A stretch of 64,000 nucleotides of DNA from Typhlomys cinereus (GCA_023101885.1 JALPQD010000005.1:1375520-1439519), one strand, 5' to 3'. Shown: positions 1-11,189, counted from the stretch's first letter. The notes: a model not told the origin generated them from the letters alone. Translations and numbers: made by a program.

Positions 1-365
1 CACTTCATGGCAGCAAGACTTCTTGACACTGTAACTGGCAAGACAGGGTCTGTGAAAGAAGAGAGGCTATTTCTTCCCAATGCTTTTGCTTTTCAAATGA
101 TAGCAGGAAGTATTTCCAGAGGTCCCCAGCTAGAGTACTTTTGCCCAATGATTAGGATTATAGCTCCCGTCTAAGTCACGTGTCTGTGCCACATGCTCAC
201 TGGCAAATGAACAGGGTCACAGTATTCTCACCTGAGATGCCAGCAAATGTGTGAGGGGTATATATTTTGGCACAGTAACTGCAGAAGGTCTACCAGGCTT
301 GTCCAACCCCCTTTGCCTTTGTGGCAGACGTGGTTATCTACAAAGTTCATGCTTAAGAATCATCT

Positions 366-581
366 GGTGGGATCAGCAAGACAGCTCAGGGGATCAGGTG
401 TCTGCTTACAAACTCAGTGACTTGAATTGAATCCCTGGGAGCCTACAAGGTGGGAAGAGAGAAACAACGTTTGAAATTTGCCTTCCGACCTCTACGTGTG
501 TGTCACGCATGCATGTATTCTTTCTGTGTTTCTCTCTGTCTCTTCCCTATTTTATGTCCCAGATAAATACATACATAAATA
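366..581 (+). mobile_element. B2/B3-like SINE (A1 copy)
   Basis: It begins with a tRNA-like head of the form GACAGCTCAGGGGATCAGG, has the B-box-like stretch 'gaattgaatccctgg', then a body ending in a TG-rich stretch and an A-rich tail with repeated ATAAATA. This order is that of rodent B3/B2 SINEs. It is diverged and should be transcriptionally inert. Confidence 0.7.
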
Positions 582-1150
582 GAACCGTCAATCAAGTTAC
601 CAAAAAAAAAAGAATCTCACAATATTTTAAGTCAGTGTTCGCAGCCCTCCCGGGGTGCCTGCAGACCATGGGGCACACAGGTCAGACGCACCTTGAGCCT
701 AAGTAAAGCAAGACATTCTCCCCAGGGATTGCTGCCTTCAAATACTTCTCAGCACCTCTGCTGTCACGCGAATGCTCTGGGCCCGGTTCGTCTTCCTTAG
801 CACAGCCAAGTTCCTAAGCTGATCTCGAAAGTGACTTTGGCTTCATAAAACTAAAGTTATAGGAAAACGCAGTCGGTTGATCTCTTCATGGTGCAGTCTG
901 TCTATCATTTACACTTCACTTCTCGGTAGGTGGAAAGCTTTTTTCATGGTTTATTTAGCAGGGAGTCATTTTGATCAGCCAGATAAGTAATGCTTTACAG
1001 CTGTTTGCAATTACTGCCTCTGCTCTGCTAGGAGTTTTAACTATTATACAACTGAAATGCAGCTGGATCGGTGTGAGGTGGGAGAAGAGAAATACATTTT
1101 TCATAGGTCCACTTATGCCATGAGAAATTATCCATCCTTTTTCTTTTATA

Positions 1151-1152
<2 letters not shown>

Positions 1153-1188
<36 letters not shown>
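1153..1188. repeat. (GT)n microsatellite, A1
   Basis: Uninterrupted GT dinucleotide run of about 18 units. It abuts the 3' side of a minus-strand SINE, so it may have grown from that element's CA-rich tail. The A3 copy (49961-50000) is four bases longer. Confidence 0.95.
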
Positions 1189-1190
<2 letters not shown>

Positions 1191-1512
1191 CATGCATGCA
1201 CATGTATGCACACGCACCTGCTTATGTCTGAGTGTGCAGGTGCACATGAGCCACGGGTGTGTGTGTAAGTCAGGAGGCAGCCTTGGACGTTGGTCCCAGT
1301 CCTTCACTTTGTTTGAGTCAGGGTGCTTACTGTTTTGCTCTGGAATATACTAGGTGACCCTCAAGCTCTTAGGATTCTTTGTCTCCCATCTGCCTATGGA
1401 GCCCTGAGATCACAGGTGTGTGCTAACATACCCTGACCTGAGTAGATTCTGAGGATTTGAACTCTGGTCCTCGTGCATGGTAAACACTTTCTCCAGTGAG
1501 CCAGCCCTCCTG
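1189..1512 (-). mobile_element. tRNA-headed SINE, B3/B4-like (A1 copy)
   Basis: Read on the minus strand, it starts with a GGCTGGCTCACTGGAG-type tRNA-like head, continues with 'gagttcaaatcctcagaa', then a B1-like middle ('cacacacctgtgatctcag'), and ends in a TG/CA-rich tail next to the GT array. A head plus B1-like body fits composite rodent SINEs; the subfamily is uncertain. Confidence 0.6.
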
Positions 1513-1761
1513 CCCTCCATCATTTATTTCTCAAATTCTGTTTCTAAATTAAAACATGTCTGGAGGTGATTCTAATTACCCTTCTAACCTCAAAGAATTT
1601 GTTTTTATTTCTGGCAGAAGAAGAGCAGTTCCTAACACTGTTCCTGTGGCCCTGGGAGATCAGCTCAGCCTAAAGTCCACAAAGGTGTTAAGCTGTTTGG
1701 GCTGAGAAAAGCAACATGTGGCTCAGTCTGCTTGTTTGTCTCTTCATGACACCCACTGTAG

Positions 1762-1893
1762 ACCAGGCATGTGGAACATGCCTGACTCCCCCCCAGCACT
1801 TGGGAGGTGGAGGTAAGAGCGTCAGATTTGGGCTGCATGGCCAGTTGGAGGCCAGCCTGGGCTACGGCAGACCCTGTCTCAAAAACAAATAAA
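1762..1893 (+). mobile_element. B1-like SINE (A1 copy)
   Basis: Carries the B1 (7SL-derived) signature in order: CCAGGCATGTGG, AGCACTTGGGAGGTGGAGG, GAGGCCAGCCTGGGCTAC, then CCTGTCTCAAAAACAAATAA. Part of the usual middle is missing or diverged. B1 elements are rodent-specific, which anchors the host assignment. Confidence 0.85.
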
Positions 1894-2170
1894 ACAAACA
1901 CACCCAAAACCCCAGATAAAAGATCCATTAAAATGTTCAAAATATTTCAATCACCAGGAATATGAGACAGTTTAAATATTTCTTCCTTCTTAGGAGGCCT
2001 CAAGCCGGGTGCTATGTCGCCATCATGTAAGTCTTCATAAGTCATCAGAAAGACGGATGAAGAAACAGTCTATTCAGTGTAAAAGCCGGGAGCTAAGAGG
2101 CCTGGACCTAGGTTTGAATTCTGACCTTTCATTTAGCTGGGCTGTGTTGGTTAGTGACATTGTATGCAAT

Positions 2171-2265
2171 GGTGGGGTCTACCTCAGGCAGTCATGGTGG
2201 GGTCTACCTCAGGCAGTCATGGTGGGGTCTACCTCAGGCAGTCATGGTGGGGTCTACCTCAGGCG
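2171..2265. repeat. 25-bp minisatellite, 3.8 units (A1)
   Basis: Three perfect 25-base units starting GGTGGGGTCTACCTCAGG and ending CAGTCAT, plus a fourth partial unit. Because 25 is not a multiple of three, the same peptide appears in shifted frames, which creates spurious open frames here. Confidence 0.95.
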
Positions 2266-2424
2266 ACTGTGAGACAAGGGTCCTCCCAGCAAAGTGCTTG
2301 GCATAGCTGCCTAGTACACATGAAGGCTTTCTCTAAATGGGAGCAATGATCTTTCTAGAAAATATTCTTCTCAATTTTAACATAGGGGTTATGGTAGCTA
2401 TTTGCTTCCTTTTTATGGCTCCCT

Positions 2425-2473
<49 letters not shown>
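2425..2473. repeat. (GA)n microsatellite, A1
   Basis: Uninterrupted AG dinucleotide run. The A3 copy (51239-51281) is shorter, and the A2' copy (about 27050-27112) is broken by C insertions. Confidence 0.95.
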
Positions 2474-2476
<3 letters not shown>

Positions 2477-3582
2477 TAAGATCAATTCTGATTCATCGTG
2501 ACGGTGTCACGCGTCCATCTCTGAACCAGAGGATGTTACCTGTTACAACTTGGGTCGCTCACTCAACTCTAGAGAAAGAGGAAACGGTATCTTGCTTAGG
2601 AGATGCACATGGGCTCAACTCACGTGGATTTTCCTGAAACAAACAAACATAGGTACCTTGTGTGGGGAGAAAGATGGAATAGAATTGGAATGGACGAAAG
2701 CACCAGTCTCCGTCCTGTGCATCCCTCCTGAGCAGCCGATTACAGGGAACATGAGGTATACTGGTTCCAATTCTAAGGATTCATTGGCAAATGGAATGTC
2801 CATTCAAATTGCCCTATTCAAATCAACACCAATTTCTAAAACTTGACTATATCCAGAAGCCAGCATGCTGGCGAAAGAGTAATGTAATGTATTATTAATA
2901 CACATTAAAAATTAACAGCTACTCTTTGGGATACCTTGCTCTTTGCTTAGCAGAAGATGTTAGATGATAGACGAGCAATTGATCAAAAGGTCAGTGGATC
3001 ACAAGCAATCTTGTGATGTAGAAAGCATTAGGGAAAAGCCATGGGTATCCGAGGAATTTTCTGTAGGTTATCAATAAAGCAAGATTTTGGATCCTAAACA
3101 TTGACCTATATTCAAGTTTGGCGAACTTCATGTTTTCCACTCACATTTAGCTTCCAGTATTTTTAAACAGAGGTTAATGCAAGGAGAAGACCCAGAAGAT
3201 AAGATGGGAAAGGTCTTTTTTTTTTAAAAAAAAAACACCGGTTGTGATATGCATGCAATGCAAATATGGAATCTGTAGATAAAGTTCTAGAATTCCTGGT
3301 GCTGAAGGAAGATGTAAGGAGTCCAGGGTCTGGTTTGCTTCTGATTTACCTTGTGCTCATGTGGATAGCCCAGGAAATCAGAAAACTTGAGACTTGGATA
3401 ATGACCAGCAGAAGCGAAGGAAACAAGTCAAGCACTGAACTCGAGTCTCATTAATATCCAGAAAACCCTGGGGAGACAGTATTGGGGGTATTAGGAAACG
3501 GAAAGCTGAAGATCATAAGACTGCTCAGTGGTGGGCTGGAAAATGGACCCCCCCATTTCCCAGTTCTTTTTTAAGTTTTTTT

Positions 3583-3638
3583 TTCTCTCTCTCTCTCTCT
3601 CTGTGTATGTGTGTGTGTGCATGTGTGTGTGTGTGTGT
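3583..3638. repeat. (CT)n(GT)n compound microsatellite, A1
   Basis: A CT run followed by a GT run with ATG interruptions, next to the tail end of a minus-strand SINE. Matching copies are near 28243-28294 (A2') and 52391-52444 (A3, shorter CT part). Confidence 0.9.
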
Positions 3639-3848
3639 AAAAGGGGGCACTTGAGTATGTATGCCTGTGGAGGCCCAAAGGTGACATCGGAAATCATCCT
3701 AGATTGCTTCTATCTCCTTATTGTTTTGTTTGGGGAATCCAGGCTGCTGCTATTTCCACCTGGAAATTTTACACAGGATCTGGGATCTGAACTCAGGCCC
3801 TTCTGCTTCCAAGACAAAGGCTTAGCCCGGGAGCATTTCTTCAGCCCC
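3639..3848 (-). mobile_element. B2-like SINE with CA-rich tail (A1 copy)
   Basis: On the minus strand it reads GGGGCTGAAGAAATG at the head, then a 'gagttcagatccc' B-box-like region, a body matching the SINE at 7061-7362 (including 'aggaggtag'-like and 'ggatgatt'-like positions), and ends toward the GT/CT array. It is older than the 7061 copy, judging by its divergence. Confidence 0.75.
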
Positions 3849-3921
3849 TGAATCCCTCTTTCTAGGACCATTTATCTTCCATGTAGTTGGAGTGCTTCCT
3901 CCAGAGAAACGAGATGAGGGA

Positions 3922-4345
3922 TGTCATAGTTAGACACACATGTCAACTCGACGGTTGAGGATTGAGCTCTGGGCACATTTGTAGAGAACTGGTAGTTGAG
4001 TTAAGTCCAGAGCAGGAGATTGTTTAGTGGATGTGGAAAGCCCAGCCCATGGTGGGTGAGATTAGTCCCCAGGCAGGTGAATAAAACAGAGGGAACTGTT
4101 TGAGAAAGGAGGGAATCCTTGTGTACACTTGGCCAAGTATACTTGGTTTGGCACGTAAGGATTGTCCCTCCCTCAGCTGTTATATGGATATTATGTGGCC
4201 AGTTTCCTTGGCCCTTTGGCAATGGTGCATGTTCTCCTGCCAACTGGACTAAGAACTGTAAAACCTGACTATAGTAAGAGATTAAACCCCTTTGTTCCCC
4301 TGTATGCTGTTCAGTGATGATTTTATCAGCAACATGCAAAGTAAC
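3922..4345 (+). mobile_element. Rodent interspersed element (A1 copy), family unnamed
   Basis: Contains the landmarks TGTCAACTCGACGG near the start, CCCAGCCCATGGTGGG in the middle and AGATTAAACCCCTTTGTTCCC near the 3' end, in the order seen in a very common rodent non-autonomous repeat. Related copies lie at 38395-38735 and, reversed, at 61494-61855. I do not assign a database family name. No coding capacity is apparent. Confidence 0.55.
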
Positions 4346-4778
4346 CGTTATAAGGGAGTTGCTTCATATGGAGAGAGCCCGGAAAAACACGGGGTGTCTT
4401 TGCATCATGGTTCCCCGGACAACCAGAAGAGGGGGTGGAGAAGAAAGAAAAAGCAAAGGACGTAAGGGTTGAGCTTGCTTGATCGGAAATGGGAAGGTTT
4501 TTTCCCATCTTTCTCCCTTCGCATTCCCACCCCCCACTGTGGTGATTTAGTTTGTAAAATAAAAACTTTGGTGTTGAGTCATCGAATTTTCCCAACAGGG
4601 ACATTTCCCAGGTTTCTAAACAAAGAGAGCCGGGGTAACGCAATTGGTGTCTTCGGTATTGTCAGCCTCCCGACTTGGGAATCACAACATCTAGAATTTT
4701 CTGTGCAGGTTATTTACAGAACAAAAGCCAGAGAAAGTTTGTAGGTCTCCTTCCTTTGTTCATGGAGGATTCCCCCCT

Positions 4779-4820
4779 CATTCATTCATTCACTCATTCA
4801 TTCATTCATCCATCCATCCA
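4779..4820. repeat. (CATT)n/(CATC)n tetranucleotide repeat, A1
   Basis: A CATT run with one CACT interruption followed by CATC units. The same array is at about 53593-53632 in A3, with a broken form near 29440-29490 in A2'. Confidence 0.9.
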
Positions 4821-4899
4821 CACAACCTGCAGAGCTGCCTGGCCTTGTTCTGGCTGCAGGGTGGGGGTGGCGGGTCTCCCCTCCTCCCCCAGATGTTAG

Positions 4900-5190
4900 G
4901 CTGCCTACGAATCACCAGGCGGTGGCACCTGACGCCGTCCCATTAGAGAGGCGCGCACAGCTCGCTTGTTGGGCATGTTCATGCAGGGCTTGGGGAGGAA
5001 AACATAATTCACTTTTGCCTGCGACAGAGATGTCAACACTTACTTGAAACAGCTGATAATCTGACACAGGAGAGTGGAAGGATTACTGGATTTCATTTGG
5101 CTAATAAGAAAAGCTGTTTAAAAGCTATATTAAAAAGGCCTAATGCACGGTGAAGGAGCGCTGCGTTAATGTACCCCTGAGTCTTTGCTG
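4900..5190. other. Possible conserved non-coding stretch (A1)
   Basis: A non-repeat stretch with several CpGs beside AT-rich motifs (GCTGATAATCTGAC, GCTAATAAG, TATATTAAAAAGG). Such mixtures are common in vertebrate distal enhancers, but nothing in the sequence alone proves conservation. The copies at about 29565-29835 and 53720-53990 preserve it. Confidence 0.2.
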
Positions 5191-5507
5191 TTAGAATGCT
5201 ACCCCTTTCTTGTTAGGTGAGTGTAGACATCTGCCTCTTTTCTCAGGAAAGAGATAATACAAAGCTATGTCCGGTCACAGAGATTTTCCAAAGTAACCTC
5301 AGACAGTTCTAATGCTTGGGCACCTACTGCGTACCAGGAACGGGGTGGTTGGAATTCAAGGAGAGGGACTTGTGGCTCCTGATCTCTGCACGGCGGCCTG
5401 TTTTTTATAAAAAAAAAAAAATCTGCTGGGACAATATAGTGAGTTGGTAAGTGATACGGAAAAAGATCATGTGCAAGATTCAGTCAGTGTATCAAGTAAT
5501 ATCATTA

Positions 5508-5612
5508 AGCTCTCATTTAATAGCTAAGGAAACTGAGGCCTCAGAACCAAGTGACTTCCAGGGGTGCAAAGCTAATTGCAGGAAGGCCGAGTTTGCACTT
5601 CTGATCTTTGGC
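5508..5612 (-). mobile_element. MIR-like SINE remnant (A1)
   Basis: Shows the MIR core order AGGAAACTGAGGCCTCAG, then AGTGACTTCCAGGGGTGCAAAGC and a diverged 3' part. It is an ancient mammal-wide SINE. Copies are near 30150-30260 (A2') and 54330-54430 (A3). The A3 copy has ACTCAGG where A1 and A2' have ACTGAGG. Confidence 0.65.
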
Positions 5613-5791
5613 TTCTCATTTTGTTGCTGGATTGTGTTTTCCCCTGAGTGGGGCCACCGTTCTGCGTTTACAGCCCCCCTCCCCTTCAGGATGACGCCTT
5701 TGTCCCTTTCTAAGAGCTGGGTCTCCCTCAGGGGAGAAAGCGTAATAATTTCAAGGGCCGGCCACGCCCTCTGGATAACCACGGTAAAAGG

Positions 5792-6102
5792 TTGGTGTGG
5801 TGTGTATATGTGTGTGTCTGTGTGTATGTCTATGTGTGTCTCTCTGTCTCTCTTTGTCTGTGCCTGTGTGTGTGTCTCTGTGTGTGTGTCTCTCTCTCTG
5901 TGTATCTCTGTCTCTGTCTCTCTGTCTGTGTCTGTGTCTGTGCGTATATGTGTCTGTATGTCTCTGTATGTGTCTGTGTGTGTTGTATGTGTATGTGTCT
6001 GTGTGTGTGTGTCTGTATGTCTCTGTGTGTGCCTGTGTGTGTTGTATGTATATGTGTCTGTGTCTGTATGTCTCTGTGTGTGTTGTATGTGTCTGTGTGT
6101 GT

Positions 6103-6143
<41 letters not shown>

Positions 6144-6147
6144 CGCA
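5792..6147. repeat. Complex GT/CT/TATG microsatellite ending in (GC)n, A1
   Basis: About 350 bases of mixed TGTG, TCTC, TATG and TCTG units ending in a GT run and an alternating CGCGCG tract. Alternating purine-pyrimidine sequence of this length can adopt Z-DNA. Its translations (Cys/Val-rich on one strand, His/Thr-rich on the other) account for several long open frames that are not genes. Confidence 0.95.
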
Positions 6148-7060
6148 TATTGGGTTCAGATGTGAGATGAGGGAAGGTCTGCCTGTGTTCTTTCCGAGGG
6201 GGCCCCAGGCTTCAGAATGAAGGTCAGGGCTGGGGAGGATCATCTCTCTCTCCCCCCGAGCCTTTCTCTGAGCTGAGCCCCTCATCGCAGGTCTGGGAAA
6301 CACACAGTCCCGTTGGAAGTGTGGGCTCTTGGTGTCTTTGTGAATTACGGCTCATTCGGATTCCTGGAAAGCATACCGGCGTCTTCCGGCTGAGGAGCTT
6401 CTTGAGTCGAGCGGCAGCTTGACAGTCACAACCCTGATGTGACCTCGTGGGAATGAGCCCGGCACACTCTTGGCTTGCAGTCTGAGATGCCAGAGCAGTG
6501 CAAACCAGATAGGATGAGTGGGAGGCGAGGCTGTCCACGAAACCCTCGATGGCATCATTGTTATTGGTGCGACAGAAGAAAGAATGTGATGGCTTCTTGC
6601 TCACTCGTGGGTCTCAGAAAGCGTTGGCCTTGCGGTGCATGTCAGGTGACGGTGACCACCTGAGTGAGACCCTCTACGTTGCATTCACTTGAGTCTCACT
6701 CTTTGCACATCTGAGGTCACATATGTGCTATGTTCAGTGGAAAGGGACCGTGGCTGCTGAGCCTGGAGCCTCCCCTGTGCCCATGAACACAGCGGCAAAG
6801 TAAAACGATCAAGTATTTCAGTATGATGGGAGCCGAACCAGGTCCGAGCAAGAGTTCTGCTGGCACGAAACCAGCTCTTCACGAAGCGACTGAGGTTAAT
6901 GACCAGGGCGGCGGCTGGGGGTTCCCAGGCCAGCCCCTGCTAATGCACAGCAGCTGCGCATTCTAAACTAGAATTCAGCACCACCAGGAATACTACAGCT
7001 TCAGCAGCAGTGCTCCTATATTTCTTAGCTGCCTACAATGCATCAGAAACCTGCTTTATG

Positions 7061-7294
7061 GGACTGGAGAGCTGGCTCAGGGGTTAAGACCCTGCCTGGC
7101 AAGCAGAAGGTGCTGAGTTCGGATCCCAGGTCCCATGTAGAAACACCAGGCGGAAATGGTGGCAGCCTGCACTTCCGACCCTGGTGGGCGGAACCTGGAA
7201 ATCCCAGAGTGAAGCAAGAAGGAGGTAGAAGCATTCCAGGATGATTCCTGAAGTCACCCTTGGCCCTTTACAGGGCCACACACAGTGCCCTTTG

Positions 7295-7346
<52 letters not shown>

Positions 7347-7362
7347 TAAAATATTAATAAAA
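7061..7362 (+). mobile_element. B2-like SINE with CA tail and target-site duplication (A1)
   Basis: Full-length element. The tRNA-like head is GGACTGGAGAGCTGGCTCAG with GAGTTCGGATCCC as B box; a body of about 170 bases follows, then a long CA run and an AATAAA-containing tail. The flanking repeat ACCTGCTTTATG-type sequence is at 7047-7060 and 7363-7377 with one extra base. This shows insertion by LINE-assisted retrotransposition. The A and B boxes would form an internal Pol III promoter, but present activity is unknown. Confidence 0.88.
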
Positions 7363-8598
7363 AAACCCTGCTTTATGACATACGCTTAGGTACCTTTGCT
7401 TGATTGCATAGTGCAAAGTAAATTTCAAACAATTTGCATGTAGTTGTTATAGATTAATAAGTGAAATAAATGAAAGCCAAATCAATGCCGTGGGCTGCTA
7501 GATTTGCAAAACACCCAGAGTAAGTGAATTCACATTTGGGGAAATGAAGTCCTTCAGGGAGAAAATAAAATTATGAAACCCAAGGTCCAACATGTTCATC
7601 TAAATGCTTTTGCAAAATATCTCGACTGAATATTTCAAGTAAAGAAATAAACCATAAAATAAACAGTAAATATAGTCAATATTATTACTCAAATTACTCA
7701 TGATGCAAGTGTACTGATTTCTCATGGCCTTATTTAGCATGAATGAAAGTTTTCAGAATCTTTCCACCACGTAGGGTTAAACTATACTTGTTTTGACTTC
7801 ATATGCAGACTAACGAGCAGTTTTAAATGTAAAGATAAATATTAATTAAAAGCAATATGTATGCATCTTTATGGTTTTCTTATCCTCCAACCAAAAGCTC
7901 AATGCCTTTTTTTTTTTTTTAATTTCATGGCAGGGCCACCTCCTCCAATCCCTGCAGGAGAGTCCGAGCCAGGATGATAGGGAAGTAGGAGGAGCATTCC
8001 CTCCCCTGGACCACCGTGAGAAAGCTCAGCTCTAGGCATATCAGCCTCTAGTCTAGGTCCCTGCTGCCTCCAAGCTCCTGAACATAGATAGAGGCGCAGC
8101 TCTAACCAGTTTCTTTGGACCAGTTTTTCTTCGTCTCTCCTTATCTTTCCTAAGGCTGCAGCACAAAATCGTCTCTTTCTTCTTCCTACTTTGCTTCTAC
8201 TCCCTATTCCCAAATCCAGTCCCTTCATTTTAAGATTGTTCCCCATGGAACTGGCTTGCCATTCACATCTACCAGAAATGAGTTGCTAAAGAAGTTTGCA
8301 CAAATAAAGTTGTGCACGATTTGCACGTTCCTTAGGGGAGCTTTGTGTTTACTAACGATCGCTGTTTGCTTCTTTGTGTGGGAAGAACGTGAGTTTGGAT
8401 GAGATTAAGATGAGATTTTCAATTGGCTCCCTTTGTAGCAAAACAACTGGCCTTGGGAAAATGCACAAAATCTCTCCAAGGCCTTAAATTTCTCACCACC
8501 TCTCAGAAGCAAGTAATATCTAGTTTGCAGACCACAGAGCATGTTGTGGGCTACGAGAGGCAGATTGAAAACAACAAACTCCCCAAAGCACGATGCTA

Positions 8599-8600
<2 letters not shown>

Positions 8601-8644
<44 letters not shown>
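8601..8644. repeat. (GT)n microsatellite, A1
   Basis: Uninterrupted GT run of 44 bases. The A3 copy is almost twice as long. Confidence 0.95.
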
Positions 8645-8648
<4 letters not shown>

Positions 8649-8874
8649 ATAGACAAGCGCGTAGAAAGCTTGTAACAAGTGGTGGCTGGCTTTGGGCAAC
8701 ATTTGCTTTCTTTTTTTTTTTTAATCTTCCTAACATTGGGATGGTTTTTGTTAATGACTACTTTGGCAAAGGAAATGGTAAAGACATTTCAGTGTTAAAC
8801 AGCAAAGCTGTAGTCTTTAAAAGAAAAAGAAAATCCTTGGGTGTATTTGCACACATACTACTTGATATACACGG

Positions 8875-8985
8875 GAACTGTTTATTGAATTTCTGCTAAA
8901 TGCCAGGCAACCTGCTGTGTTCTTTATCCCCATTGTTTTATTCAATCCTCAAGACATATTAAAAGTTTGTTTGAGTCTTATCCTG
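8875..8985 (-). mobile_element. MIR-like SINE remnant (A1)
   Basis: Reads GTTTATTGAATTTCTGCTAA, ATGCCAGGCAACCTGCTGTG and TTTATTCAATCCTCAAGAC, matching the reversed MIR order (TTTATTGAGC..., GTGCCAGGCACTGTGC, AATCCTCACAA). Copies are near 33650-33760 (A2') and 57695-57805 (A3). Confidence 0.7.
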
Positions 8986-9823
8986 GCATAACGCCTCATT
9001 TACGGGGGGGGCAGGAAGTACTGGTTTTCCTTCTATACTGTTTGATTATGTGACTGGACCCTTATAGTCTTCATATTACTTCCCAGAAACTGATCTGTTT
9101 TCAGGAATAGAGGCACTGACTATTCTATCAGATGTTGGGGTGTGTGGATAAAGTATCCCCAGCAAATATTCCATGTACAATGTGGTGGGAGAAAGAGTTT
9201 TTCTGTGTTAATGTGCATCTCAGCTCCAATGTCCGTCTAAAGGTGGGATTTTCCTTTTTCTCCTGACTACCCTAGCTGGGTTTGTAACCAAAGTTAACTG
9301 TGAGGTTTTCCTAAAACCAACATGCATTTCCCATTGCTTTCATTTGCTCCGTGAATATTAACTGGGCTGTGTTCTATTTATAAGAGAAGGACGGTAGCAA
9401 GCGTGTTGACTGCGGCTGTGTAGATCAGAGACATAGAAATCGGCTACCTTCTTCTAAAACGTCTTTTGCCCCTTCCAGGCATTCATTACCTAACTTCCAG
9501 ACCCTGCAGATCAATATTATTCATGACTGGGACCCATCCGTAACCTTGTAAGTGCTCTGTGCAATTTTCAGGTCACTTTTGTAGTTGGAAGCTTTTCCCC
9601 CTTCTGTCACACAGGCGTCCTTTCGGTCACGTGGAAGCTGACACTTCTCTTCCACGCTCTGCGGGGGAGGTAATTCCTTGAAGGGCAGAGCGGGAGCCGG
9701 GAGAGGCGGAAAAGGGAGCTTCAACCGTTTATGGATGAGAATGTGTATTTATTCTTTCAAAAACAAGTACAACCTTCGGAAAAAAATATTTACAGAGAAA
9801 GAAGCAGTGTGGTGGCTCCCACA

Positions 9824-9843
9824 GCTGAGGGCAGAGGGCGCCT
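9824..9843 (+). promoter_or_regulatory. Candidate CTCF-like motif (A1)
   Basis: The string GCAGAGGGCGCC resembles the CTCF core (CAGGGGGCGC) with one mismatch. It lies in a non-repeat, GC-richer stretch (9650-9900). The same motif is at 58648-58659 in A3. This is a motif match only. Confidence 0.25.
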
Positions 9844-10096
9844 CTTCTGGGGCTCCGGCAGCTGTAAATGGGAAGGTACAATTTCCCATTCGCTGCTGAA
9901 GGGCAGAGAGGACCCAAAATGCCACCGCAAACGTTTGCATTTCTCTAACGTGCTTATTTCCAACAATCCAAGCTGAATTGTTGGAAACTTAATGTGACTT
10001 TAGAAGACAAGGCTTGGCACCCAAAGGGAGATGTCACAATTTTACTGTTGTTGAATTGTTCCGTATTGATTCCACATAAAATCTATTTGGAGCTCT

Positions 10097-10540
10097 CTCT
10101 CTCTCTCTCATCTCTCTCTCTCCTCTCTCTCCTCCTCTCCTCTCTCTGTCTTTTTCTCCTCTCTCTCTCTCCTCTCTCTCTCTGTCTTCTCTCTCTCTCT
10201 CTGTCTTTTTTTCCTCTCCTCTCTCTCTCTCTCTGTCTTTTTCTCTCTCTCTTCTCTCTCTCTGCCTCCTTTCTTTGTCTCTCTGTCTGTCTCTCTGTCT
10301 CTTTTTCACTTTTCTCTTTCTGCCTCCTTTCTCTGTCTCTGTCTCTCTTTCTCTCTCTCCTCTCTCTGCTCCTTTCTCTCTCTTTCTCTCTTCTCTCTCT
10401 CTGCCCCTTTCTGTCTCTGTCTCTGCCTTTTTTCTATCTCTCTCTCTCTTCTCTCTCTGTCTTTCTCTCTGTCTCTGCCTCTTTTCTGTCTCTGTCTCTC
10501 TCTGTCTCTCTCTCTTTCCCTTCCCCCTCTCTTTCTCTAG
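10097..10540. repeat. Long polypyrimidine (CT)n tract, A1
   Basis: About 440 bases with almost only C and T on this strand, interrupted by TGTC and TGCC groups. Such mirror-like pyrimidine tracts can form triplex (H-DNA). Open frames through it are Ser/Leu-rich translation of the repeat and not protein. Confidence 0.95.
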
Positions 10541-11189
10541 GTGTCTTAATTAAACTTCAGAGCTAAGCGCCCTCAGTTGGAACTGCGTCAGGAAGGACTG
10601 CTCGCAGGGCAGGAAGATAAGCCATGATCTCTGTGGCTCAGGGGTGGTCCTGGAACTGCTGTTACTTGAATCAGGGCCATTTGTTCTTTTTATAGTTAAT
10701 TGATAAATATCAACACTATGCACATCTGGGAGACGCCTCTTCCATAGTATAGAAGACAAACTTGGGAGTCTATGAGCACAGATAAAAGCAGCGCACACCC
10801 ACATGTAAGTTCTTGAATTTGAGGTTGAAATGAAGAGCATTCACTTCCAGTCTGCAAACACAAGCTTTAACAGATGAATTCCAAATGTAAGTGTCAGCAC
10901 TGTTTGTGTAAATAGCAGACTGGATGCGCATCTTCTCTGGGAACAAGATCTTCATCTTGAGTTGATCATTTCCCATCAGCCTCTTCCCTGTTGTCTAAGG
11001 AGGAGCCAGGGTTCCATGTCAGAGGTGAGTGAGGTAGAGAGAAGAGAAGTCTGCTCAGCTGGGTGAGAAGAACAAGGAACATTCTAAGGAACGTTATCTA
11101 GGCAGGCAAACACAACCACTGATGTGTTCTCTCTCTCTCTCCTCCCTCTCCCTCTCTTTCTTTCTCTAACTGTGAGTTTTGTTCCCAAG

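Noticed and set aside
2171..2265. Short direct repeats resembling a CRISPR array
   Set aside because: Units are directly adjacent with no spacers and lie in rodent DNA between SINEs; it is a minisatellite.
5792..6147. Cys-rich or His/Thr-rich secreted protein
   Set aside because: Translation of a GT/CT array on either strand; all three copies differ in frame and unit number.
7061..7132. tRNA-like sequence with A and B boxes as a tRNA gene
   Set aside because: It is the head of a SINE, followed by a body, CA tail and target-site duplication, and does not fold as a full tRNA by eye. The same applies to 37153 and 42804.
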